Positions 1 through 10,568 of a stretch of DNA of 64,000 bases are shown here, one piece after another. Source of the stretch: Triatoma infestans (taxonomy: Eukaryota; Arthropoda; Insecta; Hemiptera; Reduviidae); NCBI GenBank assembly GCA_011037195.1, contig JAAEAF010003494.1:1-64000 (forward strand), given 5' to 3'. Within the stretch, counting starts at the first letter, position 1. Each line of letters starts with the position of its first letter. The notes beneath the pieces were generated by a model. It saw only the letters and a program-made list of their open reading frames with translations. It made no database searches and was not told where the DNA came from. Made by a program: the position numbers and the translations under genes.

Positions 1-1080
1 CAGTATGCCTGTTTAACAATTTAAGACAGTAGAACAAGTTGTAGGGATACATGTTTAGAAAGGTTGAGGAAAGAACTTGGAAATTACTAGCAAAACTGTT
101 ATTGCAATCCACAATAATTGCCAAGCGATAACTTAAGACTGTTTTAGGGCAAAATACTGTATTATATTCTGTGTATATCTGTGTTGTACTTGGACTAATA
201 GACGTTAGTGTTGGTATAAATGTCTAAATTCCAAACAGAAGATTTCGAATTTGGATATAATGCAATCATTTCCCATTTCCTATACTATGCAAACATTGGT
301 TTAACTTGTTCCTATATTCTTCGATTAAAAAGTAACATATTGTTTAGGGCATAATTTCCTATGCCTGTTTAAGAATGTAAGACAGTAGAACAAGTTGTTT
401 ACATGTTTAAAAAGGTTGAGGACAGCTGATTCCAATCCACAATAATTACCATGCGATAACTTAAGACTGTTTTTAGTGCAATATATGTTATATTCTATTG
501 TATATCTGTGTTTTTCTTGGACTAATAGACATTAGACAATGGCTACAAAACAGAAGATTTCGAATTTGGATATAATTTCCCCAGATTAGAACCTTATTTC
601 TTAGTTGTTACATGTTTAGAAAGGTTGAGGAAAGAACTTGGAAATTACTAGCAAAACTGTTATTACAATCCACAATAATTGCCATGCGATAACTTAAGAA
701 TGTTTTAGTGCAATATATGTTTATATTCTATTGTATATCTGTGTGTTTTTCTTGGACTAATAGACATTATACAATGGCTACAAAACAGAAGATTTCGAAT
801 TTGGATATAATGCAATCATTTCCCCAGATTAGAAACTTATAATGGTTTAACTTGTTCCAATATTCTTTTATCAAAAAAGTAACATGTTTTTTAGCGCATA
901 ATATCCTATGCCTGTTTAAGAATGTAAGATGGCAGAAGAAGTTGTTACATATTTAGAAAGGTTGAGGAAAGAACTTGGAAATTACTAGCAAAACTGTCAT
1001 TCCAATTCACAATACGATAACTTACGAATGTTTTAGTGCAATATATTCTTTTGTATATCTTTGTTTTTCTTGGTTATTCG
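1..1080. repeat. Imperfect tandem repeat, units about 200-350 bp
   Basis: The motif ACATGTTTAGAAAGGTTGAG recurs at about 49, 402, 609 and 949. Each copy is followed by the same order of motifs: AATTACTAGCAAAACTG, CACAATAATTGCC, GATAACTTAAGA, then GAAGATTTCGAATTTGGATA. Spacings of about 353, 207 and 340 bp show units with internal deletions. There is no open frame of note and no match to the mobile elements elsewhere in the window. It is probably the edge of a local satellite-like array. Confidence 0.8.
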
Positions 1081-1670
1081 ACAGATTTAATTGCAGTCCA
1101 ACTTTGCTTTGGGCAGTGATTTTACATTTTGACCTGACCAAAGACATTTAACACAATACATTCTCTACTGTGTCTAATAATTCGTCATTTGCACATCCAT
1201 AACTCTAGGAGCGAATATCAATCTGTTACTCACTAAGGAAGTTACTTCTATCTAGTTATGGTATAAATCCCATTAATTTATTAAATTCTCTATTGGAATT
1301 ATATATGTAAATTGAATACTTATTAGATTACAAAAATATAGAATAATTCATTTACCAGTTAAATTGGAAACTGATCACTATTTTGGGGGAGTTAAGTACG
1401 TAAATTGAGTGCTTCTTAGATTGCAAAAATGTAGGGGAATTTTGTACCTAAATTGAGATAAAAAGACTACTGGTTCCACTAAGTTTTCCTTTCTTTAAGT
1501 AATTTGTTTAATTGTACAAACAATTAATTCGATAGAAGATTTTTTTTTTTTTGAAATTACATTATCTGTGTAGGATCAGCTTTCCACTGTGGTGGAATTA
1601 GACTTACTCCTGTAAAAAGACTACAGAAAAATACTACTGTAGTAAGATATTACTGCGAAACTCCGCAAAC
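1081..1670. other. AT-rich spacer, no gene seen
   Basis: Low-complexity AT-rich DNA with stops in all frames. A short motif around GTAAATTGAGTGCTTCTTAGA appears near 1310, 1405 and 2060, so this stretch probably belongs to the same amplified local DNA as its neighbours. Confidence 0.6.
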
Positions 1671-2031
1671 TATCTCTAGAGAGAAATTACTTTTGCTCAA
1701 ATAAGAAGTGTTTAAACATGTATAACATATAAATTCCAGTTAAATTACTAGTTTTAATAAATGCGTATATAGCGCAATTCTTGCTTTTATTTATTACATG
1801 TTAAGCTCTAAGATACGCACTTTCGACTTTTACAATTTTAACTGCAAACTTACAGTAGTTATCTCTAGAGAAAATTACTTTTGCTCTAATAAAAAGTGTT
1901 TAAAAATATATAAGTTCCATTTAAATTACTAGTTTTAATATGTACGCATAAATCGCTATTCTTACTTTTATTTCTTACATGTCAATTTGTAAGAAGGCAC
2001 TTTCTACATTTCTAACCGAAAACTTACATCT
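1671..2031. repeat. Tandem duplication, about 180-190 bp unit
   Basis: Positions 1671-1858 and 1859-2031 align end to end. Shared motifs are TATCTCTAGAGA, ATTACTTTTGCTC, AAGTGTTTAAA, AAATTACTAGTTTTAATA and CTTTTATTTATTACATG. This is a head-to-tail duplication without coding potential. Confidence 0.8.
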
Positions 2032-2089
2032 CTTCTTTGCAAGAATTGACGGAAATATGTGTGTAAATTGAGTACGTTTTAGATTAGAA

Positions 2090-3292
2090 AAGTGATTAAA
2101 TATGTGGAATTTGATACGTAAATTGAGATACAACAGTTATTAAATCTCTGGTTAAACACTAGCTTTTTTTTTTTCCCCTTTCTTTAATTGCATAAACAAT
2201 TAGTTCGACAAAACATATTATTAACTATTTCGTCGTACATTGCGTTAGATAACAGATCCAACGACTTTAAGCAGTACCAAAAAGAAAACGATATATTAGA
2301 TTCTATAAATATAGTTGATCGATAAACAAAACAAAAAATTATCTTAAAAAGGAAAGTGGAGATTTAACTCATAGTGGAGTCCTTTGTAATTAAGTGTTAA
2401 TCGGTCATCGACAGAGACAACATGGGCTCGCACAAAGTGTTAGGTGTTTCTCAGCTCTATGGAAGAAAAGTAAAACCTACTAACGAACGATTTGGACTGT
2501 GGTTATTATTAGAAAACTTGGACAACTTAATTACAAATGATTGTGTTTTTTAAAAAAAAAATAAGGACTGTTCGGTTATTATCGGCTCTGTAGTTCGGCT
2601 GTCCTCGTTGTGTTTTGTATAATAGGCTAAATAGATTTTTCTTAAAGAAGGAAAATGGAAATTAAATTGTAATTGCTTACCAAAAACCTTACACAGGTAA
2701 GTGACTCATAAATCAATATACTGTATTAAATGTCAATATACTTGATCGATAAAAGTAGATACAAAGGAACCATAGATTGAGTTTTAGTTTATTGTTTACC
2801 AAAAAACTTACATAAGTATCCGTCTAAAAAAAAAAAAACTCATCTGTTTACCAAAAAAAACTAAGTATCTGTCTAGTGATTAAATATGCGGAATTTGGTA
2901 TGTAAATTGAGATACACCAGTTATTAAATCACTAGCTTTTTTTCCTTTCTTTAATTGCATAAACAATTAGTTCGATAAAACATATTATTAACTATTCCGT
3001 CGATAACAGGTCCAACAACTTTAAACTGTGCCAAAAAAAAAATAAAATAACCGATATGTTGGATTCTATAAATATATAATGATCAATAAAAAAAAAAAGA
3101 AAGGAAAATGGAGATTAACTTGTAAATTGCTTACCAAAAACCTTACACAGGTAAGTGACTCATAAATCATGTATACTGTATTAAATGTCAATATACTTGA
3201 TCGATAAAAGTAGATAAGAAGGAACCATAGATTAAGTTTTAGTTTATTGTTTACCAAAAAACTTACATAAGTATCCGTCTAAAAAAAAAAAA
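2090..3292. repeat. Large AT-rich direct duplication
   Basis: The stretch around 2090-2830 reappears at 2880-3292. Markers in both are TTAATTGCATAAACAATTAGTTCGA, TAACAG.TCCAAC.ACTTTAA, CTTGATCGATAAAAGTAGATA and ACTTACATAAGTATCCGTC. The second copy lacks a few hundred bases present in the first. No coding region is visible on either strand. Confidence 0.75.
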
Positions 3293-3445
3293 ATAAGTAA
3301 ATATATTATATTGCAAACATTGTGCATACATAGAGGTTAATAAACTTTTGTACGAATGGAAAAATACAGGTTAATGAACCCTGGCCTGGGGTACGTGGGG
3401 CGGAGCCTCTCTTTAAGTCTCTGTGTATATATTTTATATATCTAT

Positions 3446-3466
3446 AGAGAGAGAGAGAGAGAGATA
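3446..3466. repeat. (GA)n microsatellite
   Basis: An uninterrupted run of GA dinucleotides followed by a degenerate purine-rich tail to about 3490. Confidence 0.9.
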
Positions 3467-3540
3467 GAAAGTATATGAGAGAGATGAGGGAGAAGTATGT
3501 GGGTGAGGTATAAGGATCTAAAGAAAACTACTATTGCCAA

Positions 3541-3630
3541 GTTACCACTATAGCTGAGTGGTGTAAGTGATGGACTTGGATGACGAAGGTTGTGAGATCG
3601 TTTTTGCTGACCTCAACAAAAAAAAAATTA
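3541..3630 (+). mobile_element. tRNA-like SINE fragment
   Basis: A box-A-like TAGCTGAGTGG is followed about 35 bases later by a weak box-B-like GGTTGTGAGATCG, then by an A-run at about 3618. That order fits a decayed tRNA-derived SINE. It differs from the better preserved SINE at 21,126-21,360. It is not a functional tRNA, because no consistent cloverleaf can be drawn. Confidence 0.35.
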
Positions 3631-3658
3631 ATTTTTATTATTTCTTCGTCTACAGGAA

Positions 3659-3790
3659 AAGGGAGGGGGAGGGGTGGTGAAAAGTTGGGGAATAGGTTGG
3701 GAGGGCTAGGGTAAGGGGGTCATTGGTGGAGATGGGGTAACTAGGTGGTGAGGGTGGTGGTGGAAATTGACAGGAATGGTTGTGGACGTA
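3659..3790 (+). other. G-rich strand with a G-quadruplex motif
   Basis: The plus strand carries clustered G runs. Positions 3699-3719 read as four runs of three or more Gs with loops of 1, 3 and 3 bases, a canonical G4 pattern. Positions 3661-3674 add three more runs. The complementary strand has an open frame made only of Pro/Ser-rich sequence, which I treat as a by-product of the base composition. Confidence 0.6.
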
Positions 3791-3864
3791 TACAGGTGAG
3801 GGGGGTAAGGTGTCGGGAGTGAAAATCTGTCCTGGAACCGGCAAACATATACTACTATTATCAG

Positions 3865-4173
3865 CTATAATTTACATATAGCATCCATGCTTGATTTTCC
3901 CCGTCGAAATCCAAATAGGCTATTAGGGAGTATGTTGTGATACTCCAACCACCATTCCATTCTTCTTTTCAACACCGTCTCGAAAGTTTCTAGAACGCAG
4001 GACGATAAGGGTATCGGTCTATAAGACGTAGCTTCCTGGGGCGGCTTCCCAGGTTTCAAAATGGGAACAACCATAACTTCTTTCCAAGGACTAGGACACT
4101 CACCAGCCAGCCATATATTGTTGAATAAATCTCGTAGATTATTTGTTGTATGGATAGGAAGCTTTTGTAACAT
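3865..4173 (-). pseudogene. RT fragment of I-like element, copy 1
   Basis: About 102 codons with non-LTR RT signatures: W-K-E..V-V-P-I-L-K-P-G-K-P, then S-Y-R-P-I-P-L-S-S-C, and near the C-terminus N-I-L-P-N-S-L-F-G-F-R-R-G-K-S-S. These correspond to RT blocks 0 to 2. The catalytic palm motif would lie further downstream and is absent. No promoter or start applies, since this would be part of ORF2. Confidence 0.85.
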
Positions 4174-4323
4174 TGAATATACTTTATGGTCTCTCCCACA
4201 GGCTGTGTTACCAGAGTGTTGTATGGCAGAAGAGATCTTAGCAGATGACTTGCATTCGACTTATAAGTATCGGCATAGTCACAATTATTAAGGTGAGTGG
4301 TAAAGTTCTCCCAATCGGCCTTA

Positions 4324-4881
4324 TTACTCTTCCGAAATAGGATAATAATTATATTCACTTAAAGTTAAATGGTTTGAGTTAATAAGTATAGGAAGATGGT
4401 TTGAGCCCTTAGGCTGCTGTATAACTGCCCAGTCAAAACTGGCAGCTTTGACACTAAACTCAAGAGTCATATCTATTGCTGAACACCTAACCTGATTTAT
4501 GTTTCCAATGAGGATTGGACTACTATCAGTTAAAAATACCGAATTAGCTTCTTCTCCGGCCAACAGAAGATATCTACCTTTACTATCAGTAATATTGCTA
4601 CCCGAAGAAATGTAATGGCAGTTGAAATCTCCGCATATAACAGTAGGTCGAGGGATACTGTCAAAGAAACGTTCCCTCTGTGAAATATTATTGTTGGGTT
4701 TATTATACAGAGAAATTATTTCAATACAGCCACTATTATGATATAAATTTACAGATGCGCCTACACCCATAACACCTGATGGAGAAGCAAGATTTTTAAT
4801 TTCAGAAAATAATACAGTATTTTTTAAAAGTAAAGCGACTCCAGCTTTTCCATCCGAACGATCTTGCCTTATCAATGAATT
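4324..4881 (-). pseudogene. APE-type endonuclease fragment, copy 1
   Basis: The translation contains D-R-S-D-G-K-A-G-V-A-L-L-L-K, C-G-D-F-N-C-H and G-S-N-H-L-P-I. These are the middle and C-terminal motifs of the apurinic-type endonuclease that opens ORF2 in non-LTR elements. The N-terminal quarter is missing because the sequence switches to an RTE fragment at about 4881. In related elements the last motif is usually S-D-H; here it is S-N-H. Confidence 0.85.
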
Positions 4882-5430
4882 TCCTCATGAGAATCAGCCA
4901 TGGGAACGGAAACGGGAATAGCTAACAGGAGTGAACATGTTGATGAGGAAGAAATACCCCCGAAAAAGAAGACATCGAAGAAATAATAATGTCACTAAAA
5001 GATTATAAGGCACCAGGCATAGACGGATACATGCTGAATTCTTTAAACATGGAGGAGATGCCAAAGTTGAGCTAGTTCATTCGCTAATTTGCGATATATA
5101 GATCATTGAAAGGATGCCAAGCGAATGGAGTAAGACAATGAACGCTGAAGGCAATGATCACTGTGTCCGATCCATAAAAAAGGGGACAGGTTGGATTGCA
5201 AGAATTACAGAGGTATAGCGCTCCACCATTAATGTGAAGTTATGATTAATTGCCATCAACAACCAGTGTAGTTTCAGACCAGGAAGATCAGCCATCGACC
5301 GTATAGGCAAATCTTAGAGAACGCCAACGAATTTAACATAGATCTGCATCACTGATTTGTACACTATAAACAAGCATAGGACGGTGTAAATAGAAAAGAA
5401 GCTTTAGCCGAACTAAGGGATAACTAGAGA
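4882..5430 (+). pseudogene. RTE-clade RT fragment nested in I-like element
   Basis: Conceptual translation across several frames gives K-A-P-G-I-D-G, then a segment like M-P-S-E-W-S-K followed by K-K-G-D..D-C-K-N-Y-R-G-I-A, and later F-R-P-G-R-S-A-I-D and a K-Q-A-Y-D-like segment. This is the order seen in RTE-type reverse transcriptases. Many stops and indels break it. Copy 3 of the host element (52,110-52,935) lacks it at the same site, which marks it as an insertion. Confidence 0.75.
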
Positions 5431-6540
5431 TATTAAATAAGCAAACTGCATCTAATTATGTTACATGTTGGTTAATATTACTATGTTGTACAGTTGGATT
5501 AGTAAAATTAGCTATATTAAGAGAGCCTCCTGCATTTAGGGTTCTAATGCAATATTCTGTGCTGGATATATAATTGAAGTTGCTAATTTGCTCAAGTTTG
5601 TCTGTCATTCGCTTGATAATTCCATTTTTATCAGAATGAGCATTGTTTATTTTATGAACGAGTTGTTGAATTATTCTATTCTTTCGTCTCTAATGTTTAG
5701 TTCTGTATTTTTATACAGTTGTTCATTTATATTTATTTCTGTGTGAGCTCTTTGAACTGGTCTTCATCATTGATTACAAAATGTTTGTGTCCACGAGAAT
5801 TCCGAAATTCTTTAGAATAATTTGTGGAATCAACGATTATTTTAATTATTTATTTTTATTTTTGTTTCGTTAGTTAATAATTTTCCCTGACTGTACTATT
5901 TCTGGTAATTGTAGAAAGGAATCCTCATTCGTTAAAAAGGCAAATTTATTTTTACTGGGTATAGCAAATGATGTTTGTGATAACATTTTATACTTATTTT
6001 CGTTATATTGTGCTAATTTTACTGGGCAATCTTTATAAGCAGATTTATGGGCCCCATTACAATGAACGTAAACGGGTGGTGACTTACTTACTGACGAACA
6101 TTCTCTAATATTGTGGTTTCCAGAATTCGCATCTCGGTTAACTTCTGCACTGCTCTTCAGAGTGCCTAAATCTCAAACAGTTCTGATACTGTCTCAGTGG
6201 TAGTACATAGGGCTCTACTCTGCAAATTGCTCCACATAAATTAACATAATCGGGCAATTATGGCCGTCGAATGTAATGAAACAGACCGACATGTTTTGAA
6301 TGGTCATTTTATTGTCTGTATTTTGCGAGTAACACGTCTTACCCCAACTACGACTATTGGCGAGTTTAATTCAGTCAATATTTCTGTTTCACTGAGCGCG
6401 GACGTCTGTGATGACGCTTGTGCATTGTACGATAACTGGGTATGGGTACTTCTCTTTCTTTAGATATTACTAATCTAACCAGATCATTGGCTGCCTGCGG
6501 GTTATTTACAGTTATTTTAATGCGATTTTTCTGTTACACT
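5430..6540 (-). pseudogene. ORF1 (gag-like) of I-like element, copy 1
   Basis: Minus-strand reading gives N-R-I-K-I-T-V-N-N-P-Q-A-A-N-D-L-V near 6500. Then comes a degraded zinc-knuckle zone with C-S-S-V-S and P-P-V-Y-V-H-C-N-G-A-H-K-S near 6050-6120, and a charged tail around 5600-5700. These match the gag-like ORF1 of I/Jockey-group elements. Several cysteines of the knuckles are lost and stops interrupt the frame. Confidence 0.7.
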
Positions 6541-6639
6541 TATATTGGCAATTTCATGGGCGACATTACTTCCAGATGACTTCACATGGAGCAGGCGGGG
6601 CTTACTGTAAACCCACAAAAGGCGAAATTTGTTTTAAAA

Positions 6640-7209
6640 GTTTTCATTTTTAGGTCATAGAGTTTCACCAAGAGGTATTAGTATAGATCCTGACAGTACT
6701 CAGGCTGTAAGAGATTTCACCCTTCCTACAGACGCCAAAGGCGTTCGACGGTTTATCGGAATAGTGAATTTCTTCCATAAATTCATCCCGAAACTAGCTG
6801 AGAAAGCTGCACCTTTAAACCTATTACGCAAGAAAGATGTGAAATATCTGATGATCAACAGAAGGCCTTTGAAACCCTAAAAAGGTGATTTCCCAACCCC
6901 CTGTATTGCGTATCCCAAACTTTAACAAAACTTTCATCTTACAAACTGATGCCAGTTCCGTAGCTCTAGGGGGCAGTTTTATTGCAGGAAATAGATGGTA
7001 GTCGGCAGCCGGTAGCTTATGCTAGCCGTAACCTCACACTTCAAGAGAGAAAATCGTCTGCATACGAACTAGAATGCCTGGGTGCCTTATTCGGGCTGGA
7101 TAAGTTTAGGCAGTATCTTGAACAGGCTGAATTTCTTTTAGAAACAGACAATCAAGCTTTAAGTTGGCTTCTCGCTCATCCACGTCAATTAGGAAAAATA
7201 GGACGTTAG
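6640..7209 (+). pseudogene. Gypsy copy A RT end and RNase H
   Basis: The piece near 6735-6830 encodes the conserved F-I-G..N-F-F-H-K-F-I-P-K-L-A region that follows the RT palm. From 6982 an RNase H segment is open, with Y-A-S-R-N-L, S-A-Y-E-L-E-C-L-G and L-E-T-D-N-Q-A-L motifs. Indels disrupt 6850-6980. A TAG at 7207-7209 stands where the family normally has a Trp codon. The same stop occurs in copies B and C. Confidence 0.8.
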
Positions 7210-7212
7210 ATT

Positions 7213-8319
7213 ATGCGCATATCTTCTTTTAAGTTCAGGGTACAGCACATTAGGGGGACCCAAAATATTATCGCTGATGCGCTATCACGAATGTATGAAA
7301 ACCCAGCAAATGCAACCACTTTTAAGGACTCTAAAGACAATAACCGAATTATAAAGCTTGTTCAGCCAACCGACTTTCCGGAAATTCCCATAAATTCAAT
7401 ACAAGTTCTCGATCCATTGGCATATAGTGGTGTAAGCTCTCATCAGAGAAACAACCCGGAGCTTCTTAAAATTATTGAATATATTGAGAAAAATGTTGAC
7501 CAAACCCCTTTCTGTATGGAGAACAATATCTTAGGCTTAGAACTTAAAGATGGTTCAAAAAAGGTAGTCATACCTCCTTCACTAATTGACATGCATTCCA
7601 ATATTATCACGAGTCCCCAGTCGGTGCTCACATTGGTGTATATATATATATATAAAACGATGAATGAAGTAAATCAGCACTACTTTCGGAAGGGAATGTA
7701 CAAAGATATTGCCGAAAGGGTTCGGCGTTGCAAAATTTCTGTTGTAAGTAAATCAGCCCAAGACACTCATCTAGGTTTCCTGCATTCCGTTGTAGTTGAA
7801 AAACCGATGCAAAGATTGTTTTTAGATTTCGTTGGCAACTTCCCCAGAAGCCAAAATGGGAAAGCTATGTTGCTTGTTTGCGTAGACGCGTTCACTAAAT
7901 TCGTCTGGTTAGAGCCCTTAACCGCGTCAACTAGTAAAACCACGATTGAATTTCTTCAAGAGAGAATATTAGCAGTTTTCGGAATGCCTGCAGAAATCGT
8001 GACTGACAATGGATCCCAATTTACTTCGCAAGAATTTAAACCTATGTGTTTTGCGAATGGAGTGAGACATTTTACCACATCTCCTTACCATCCACGCCCA
8101 TCTCATGCTGAGAGATTTAACCGCAACCTAGGTCCAGCGCTGCGAGCATTCCACGGGAACTCACAAACGCATTGGCACCAGAATCTTACTTGGCTACAAA
8201 TTGCTTTCATTACAGCAAAACATAAAGCACACCAGCACACACCTTTTGAGGTGATGTTTACTTTCGTTCATAGATGCCCTTTGTCTAGGCCTTTGGAAAA
8301 TAGACGAGTTGATACCTAA
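7213..8319 (+). pseudogene. Gypsy copy A integrase, largely open
   Basis: 368 codons. The start is the end of RNase H (V-Q-H-I-R-G-T-Q-N-I-I-A-D-A-L-S-R). Then follow a degraded zinc-binding region containing a (TA)n run that encodes Y-I-Y-I-Y, and the integrase core with D in F-L-D-F-V-G-N-F-P-R-S, D in V-T-D-N-G-S-Q-F-T-S and E in S-H-A-E-R-F-N-R-N-L. All three catalytic acidic residues are present. Copy B keeps the zinc-domain segment better, which shows that copy A is frameshifted near 7590-7640. Confidence 0.85.
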
Positions 8320-8677
8320 TAAAGCCAATCATATCAGAGACACATGGCTTCGGGCCAAGAAAAATCTACAGAGGAACCACGAGCTAAGAAGGCTTCGCTA
8401 CAATAAATCACGACGGGATAATCCGTGCATGGTGGGGCAAACAGTTATGCACCGAATACATCCCCTAAGCAAGGCTGCTAACAGATCGGCTGCAAAATTA
8501 ATGCACAAATGGTCAGGTCCTTTTAGAATTGAAAGGTTTCTCACACCTATTACCGCCGAGCTAGTTGATCTGCAAACCGAAGAACGGAGGAGAGCACATA
8601 TCTCTCAATTGAAGGCTTTCCACGGGGATCTAGGAAATTCAGTGGGGATGATTTTGTCTTTCACCCTTTCTTCCTGA
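8309..8677 (+). pseudogene. Gypsy copy A integrase C-terminal module
   Basis: Open in a frame shifted against the integrase core. It contains the W-S-G-P-F-R-I-E-R-F-L motif and R-R-A-H-I-S-Q-L-K-A-F, the GPY/F-type module at the end of many gypsy integrases. Translation would need a frameshift at about 8310. Confidence 0.8.
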
Positions 8678-8741
8678 CCCCCTCTCTGTCTTTTATTCCT
8701 TTTGCTTCTTCCACCTTTGCTTCTGCTTTCGGGGAGGGAGG

Positions 8742-9056
8742 TGCGCCGCAGAAGGCAGCACTTGGCTAAAGTGTAGTAATTTTACAGCCAGTCGTTTACG
8801 GGCTTTGAAAGAGTGTACACGTTTCCAGAAGACCATTATTTTGTTATGTACTTTGTGAACAGGACAGTTTTAATTCATTAACATTTTTAAATGGATTATT
8901 AGTAATCCCTGTGTAATTTATCATTATTATGTTTTGGAGTTAAATAATTGTTGCTGTGAGCCACTGTGTTCAAGTTTGTAACTGTAAAATTTAAAATAAA
9001 GAGTTTGTGAGGACGATAACCAATAATTACTCTTCTTCTTTGCTGTATCAAGTTCA
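8742..9056 (+). repeat. 3-prime LTR of gypsy copy A
   Basis: Preceded by a purine tract (GGGGAGGGAGG, 8731-8741). It aligns with the LTR of copy B from 43,207 but lacks about 30 bases at its left end. An AATAAA-type signal lies near 8994. The right end is uncertain because both copies continue into the same flanking DNA. Confidence 0.65.
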
Positions 9057-9650
9057 ACAGCCCAGGCCTAACGCTTCAGTTCATTTACCCGCACGCACCC
9101 AAGCGACACAAATGAAAATGGAACATTCACTTTTACATTAATATGAATAGAGTGCAGCTATTTATGATTTTTACCATCAATATTTATTTCTTTAAAGGAA
9201 CCTTTTTTTTATTTTTTATTCCTTACCTTTGAATTATAGTTTTTTATATGATACTGATTTAGATGAATGGAATCATGCAAGAACGATAGAAAGAAGTGGG
9301 CAGGAGTATGCACCCAGTTTAAGTAAAAGTTTAAATAGATTTACTAAGTTTCAGGTTATATGGAATGTAAAATGTAACGAATATTGTGTATGTAGAAGTT
9401 GTAATTGATATAATTAAATTGATACTAGAGCAAAAAACTGAAAACAGTTTGATCTTAATTGTTTGTTCGGTTCTTTACTTGACGAGAATGAGGATACTGT
9501 AGCTCATATTATAACACAGATATTTAATGTAAAATTTATTCTTGAAGTACATAGAAAATTCTATGGTAAAAACCTATAATTTATTAATTCCATAAATTGG
9601 AAGGTAGAGTTATACATGGTAGTAGGCTTTCTTGGCTGTGATAGTAATTA
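9057..9650 (+). repeat. Block K, conserved unit segment with exon-like frame
   Basis: Repeated at 43,560-44,475 and, diverged, at 25,166-25,600. Within it, 9240-9354 is preceded by a pyrimidine tract and ATTATAG and followed by CAG/GTTATA, so it looks like a 115-bp exon. It is open through F-L-Y-D-T-D-L-D-E-W-N and S-L-S-K-S-L-N-R-F-T-K-F-Q. I do not recognise the product. It could be a fragment of a host gene or of another element. Confidence 0.55.
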
Positions 9651-9860
9651 GCTAACACGGTCTTCATTCTACTATCTACATACATAAATTACTGTTGCCA
9701 TATTTAACTTATTACATTTATTTAGATTCTCTCTCTGTGTGTGTATGTGGGAAGTTAATGAAAAAAATAAAATAATAACAATTAATAGAATAAATATTTG
9801 ACTGGTTTATTACAGTTCTACTTTTCGATTCTGATTTTGTTATTTATTTATTTTCGCAGG
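9651..9860. other. AT-rich spacer between block K and ZNF array 1
   Basis: Contains a short GT-rich stretch near 9740 and no coding signal. The same spacer precedes ZNF array 2 at 44,476-44,690. Confidence 0.6.
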
Positions 9861-9861
9861 A

Positions 9862-10568
9862 TTATACACAGTTACGATATACATCAAATGAAACTATAAT
9901 CGCACACACTACGTTTATAGCTCTTCTACATATATACGGCTTCTCACCTGTATGTGTTCGGATATGTTCTCTCAAAACACCGGATCTTCTACTACTATAA
10001 TCGCATTCATCACATCTAAAAGGCTTCTCGCCTGTATGGGTTCGTAGATGCACTTTCAACGTTCCGCATCTTGTACTGCTATAATCGTATTCATAACATT
10101 AATATGGCATCTCGCCTGTATGTGTTCGCATATGTTCTATGAAATATCCAGATTTTGTACAGCTGTAATTGCATTCACTACTTTTAAAAAGCTTCTCGCC
10201 TGCATGTGTTCGCATATGATAATTTAAACCTCTGGTCGTTGTACAACTATAATCGCACAGACTATCATTATAAGGTTTCTCGCCTGTATGTATTCGCACA
10301 TGTTGTTTCAAATTTCCAGATATTGTAAAACCATATCCGTACACAATATATTTACATGGCTATTCGCCTGTATGTTTTCGGATATGCACTTTTAAACTGC
10401 CAGATCGCGTGTTACTATAATCGCACTCACTACATTTATATGGCTTCTCGCCTGTATGTGTTTGCATATGCTCTTTCAATGTTCCAGAAGTCGTACTACT
10501 ATAATCGCACCACATTTATACGGTTTCTCGCCTGTATGGGTTCGTAGATGCACTTTCAACGTTCCCCA
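9862..10568 (-). pseudogene. Decayed 3-prime fingers of ZNF array 1
   Basis: About eight further C2H2 units can be followed past the stop of the main array, but in shifting frames. Open pieces lie at 10,099-10,344 and 9862-10,059. One unit has the frame lost between C-G and the next Cys near 10,510. At about 10,361 a TAG replaces the Lys codon of a G-E-K linker. The same TAG occurs in array 2, so this damage predates the duplication of the two arrays. Confidence 0.8.

Larger units (their letters stand above)
3865..6540 (-). mobile_element. I-like non-LTR retrotransposon, copy 1 (dead, nested)
   Basis: Read on the minus strand, this holds in order the ORF1 gag-like region (6540 to 5430), an RTE fragment in the opposite orientation (4882-5430), part of the endonuclease (4881 to 4324) and the first third of the reverse transcriptase (4173 to 3865). 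The RT stops abruptly shortly after a G-F-R-R motif, so the 3-prime part with RNase H is missing. Copy 2 at 27,417-31,960 shares the same RTE junction. This indicates segmental duplication rather than two independent insertions. Confidence 0.85.
6585..9056 (+). mobile_element. Ty3/gypsy retrotransposon, copy A (5-prime truncated)
   Basis: It starts abruptly inside the RT domain, fused to the end of the I-like ORF1, then runs through RNase H, integrase and a GPF module to a 3-prime LTR. The more complete copy B lies at 32,756-43,540. Copy A has the better preserved integrase; copy B has the better preserved RNase H region. Confidence 0.85.

Noticed and set aside
3650..3844. Pro/Ser-rich minus-strand open frame
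   Set aside because: A product of the G-rich opposite strand, with no Met context, homology feel or neighbouring gene.
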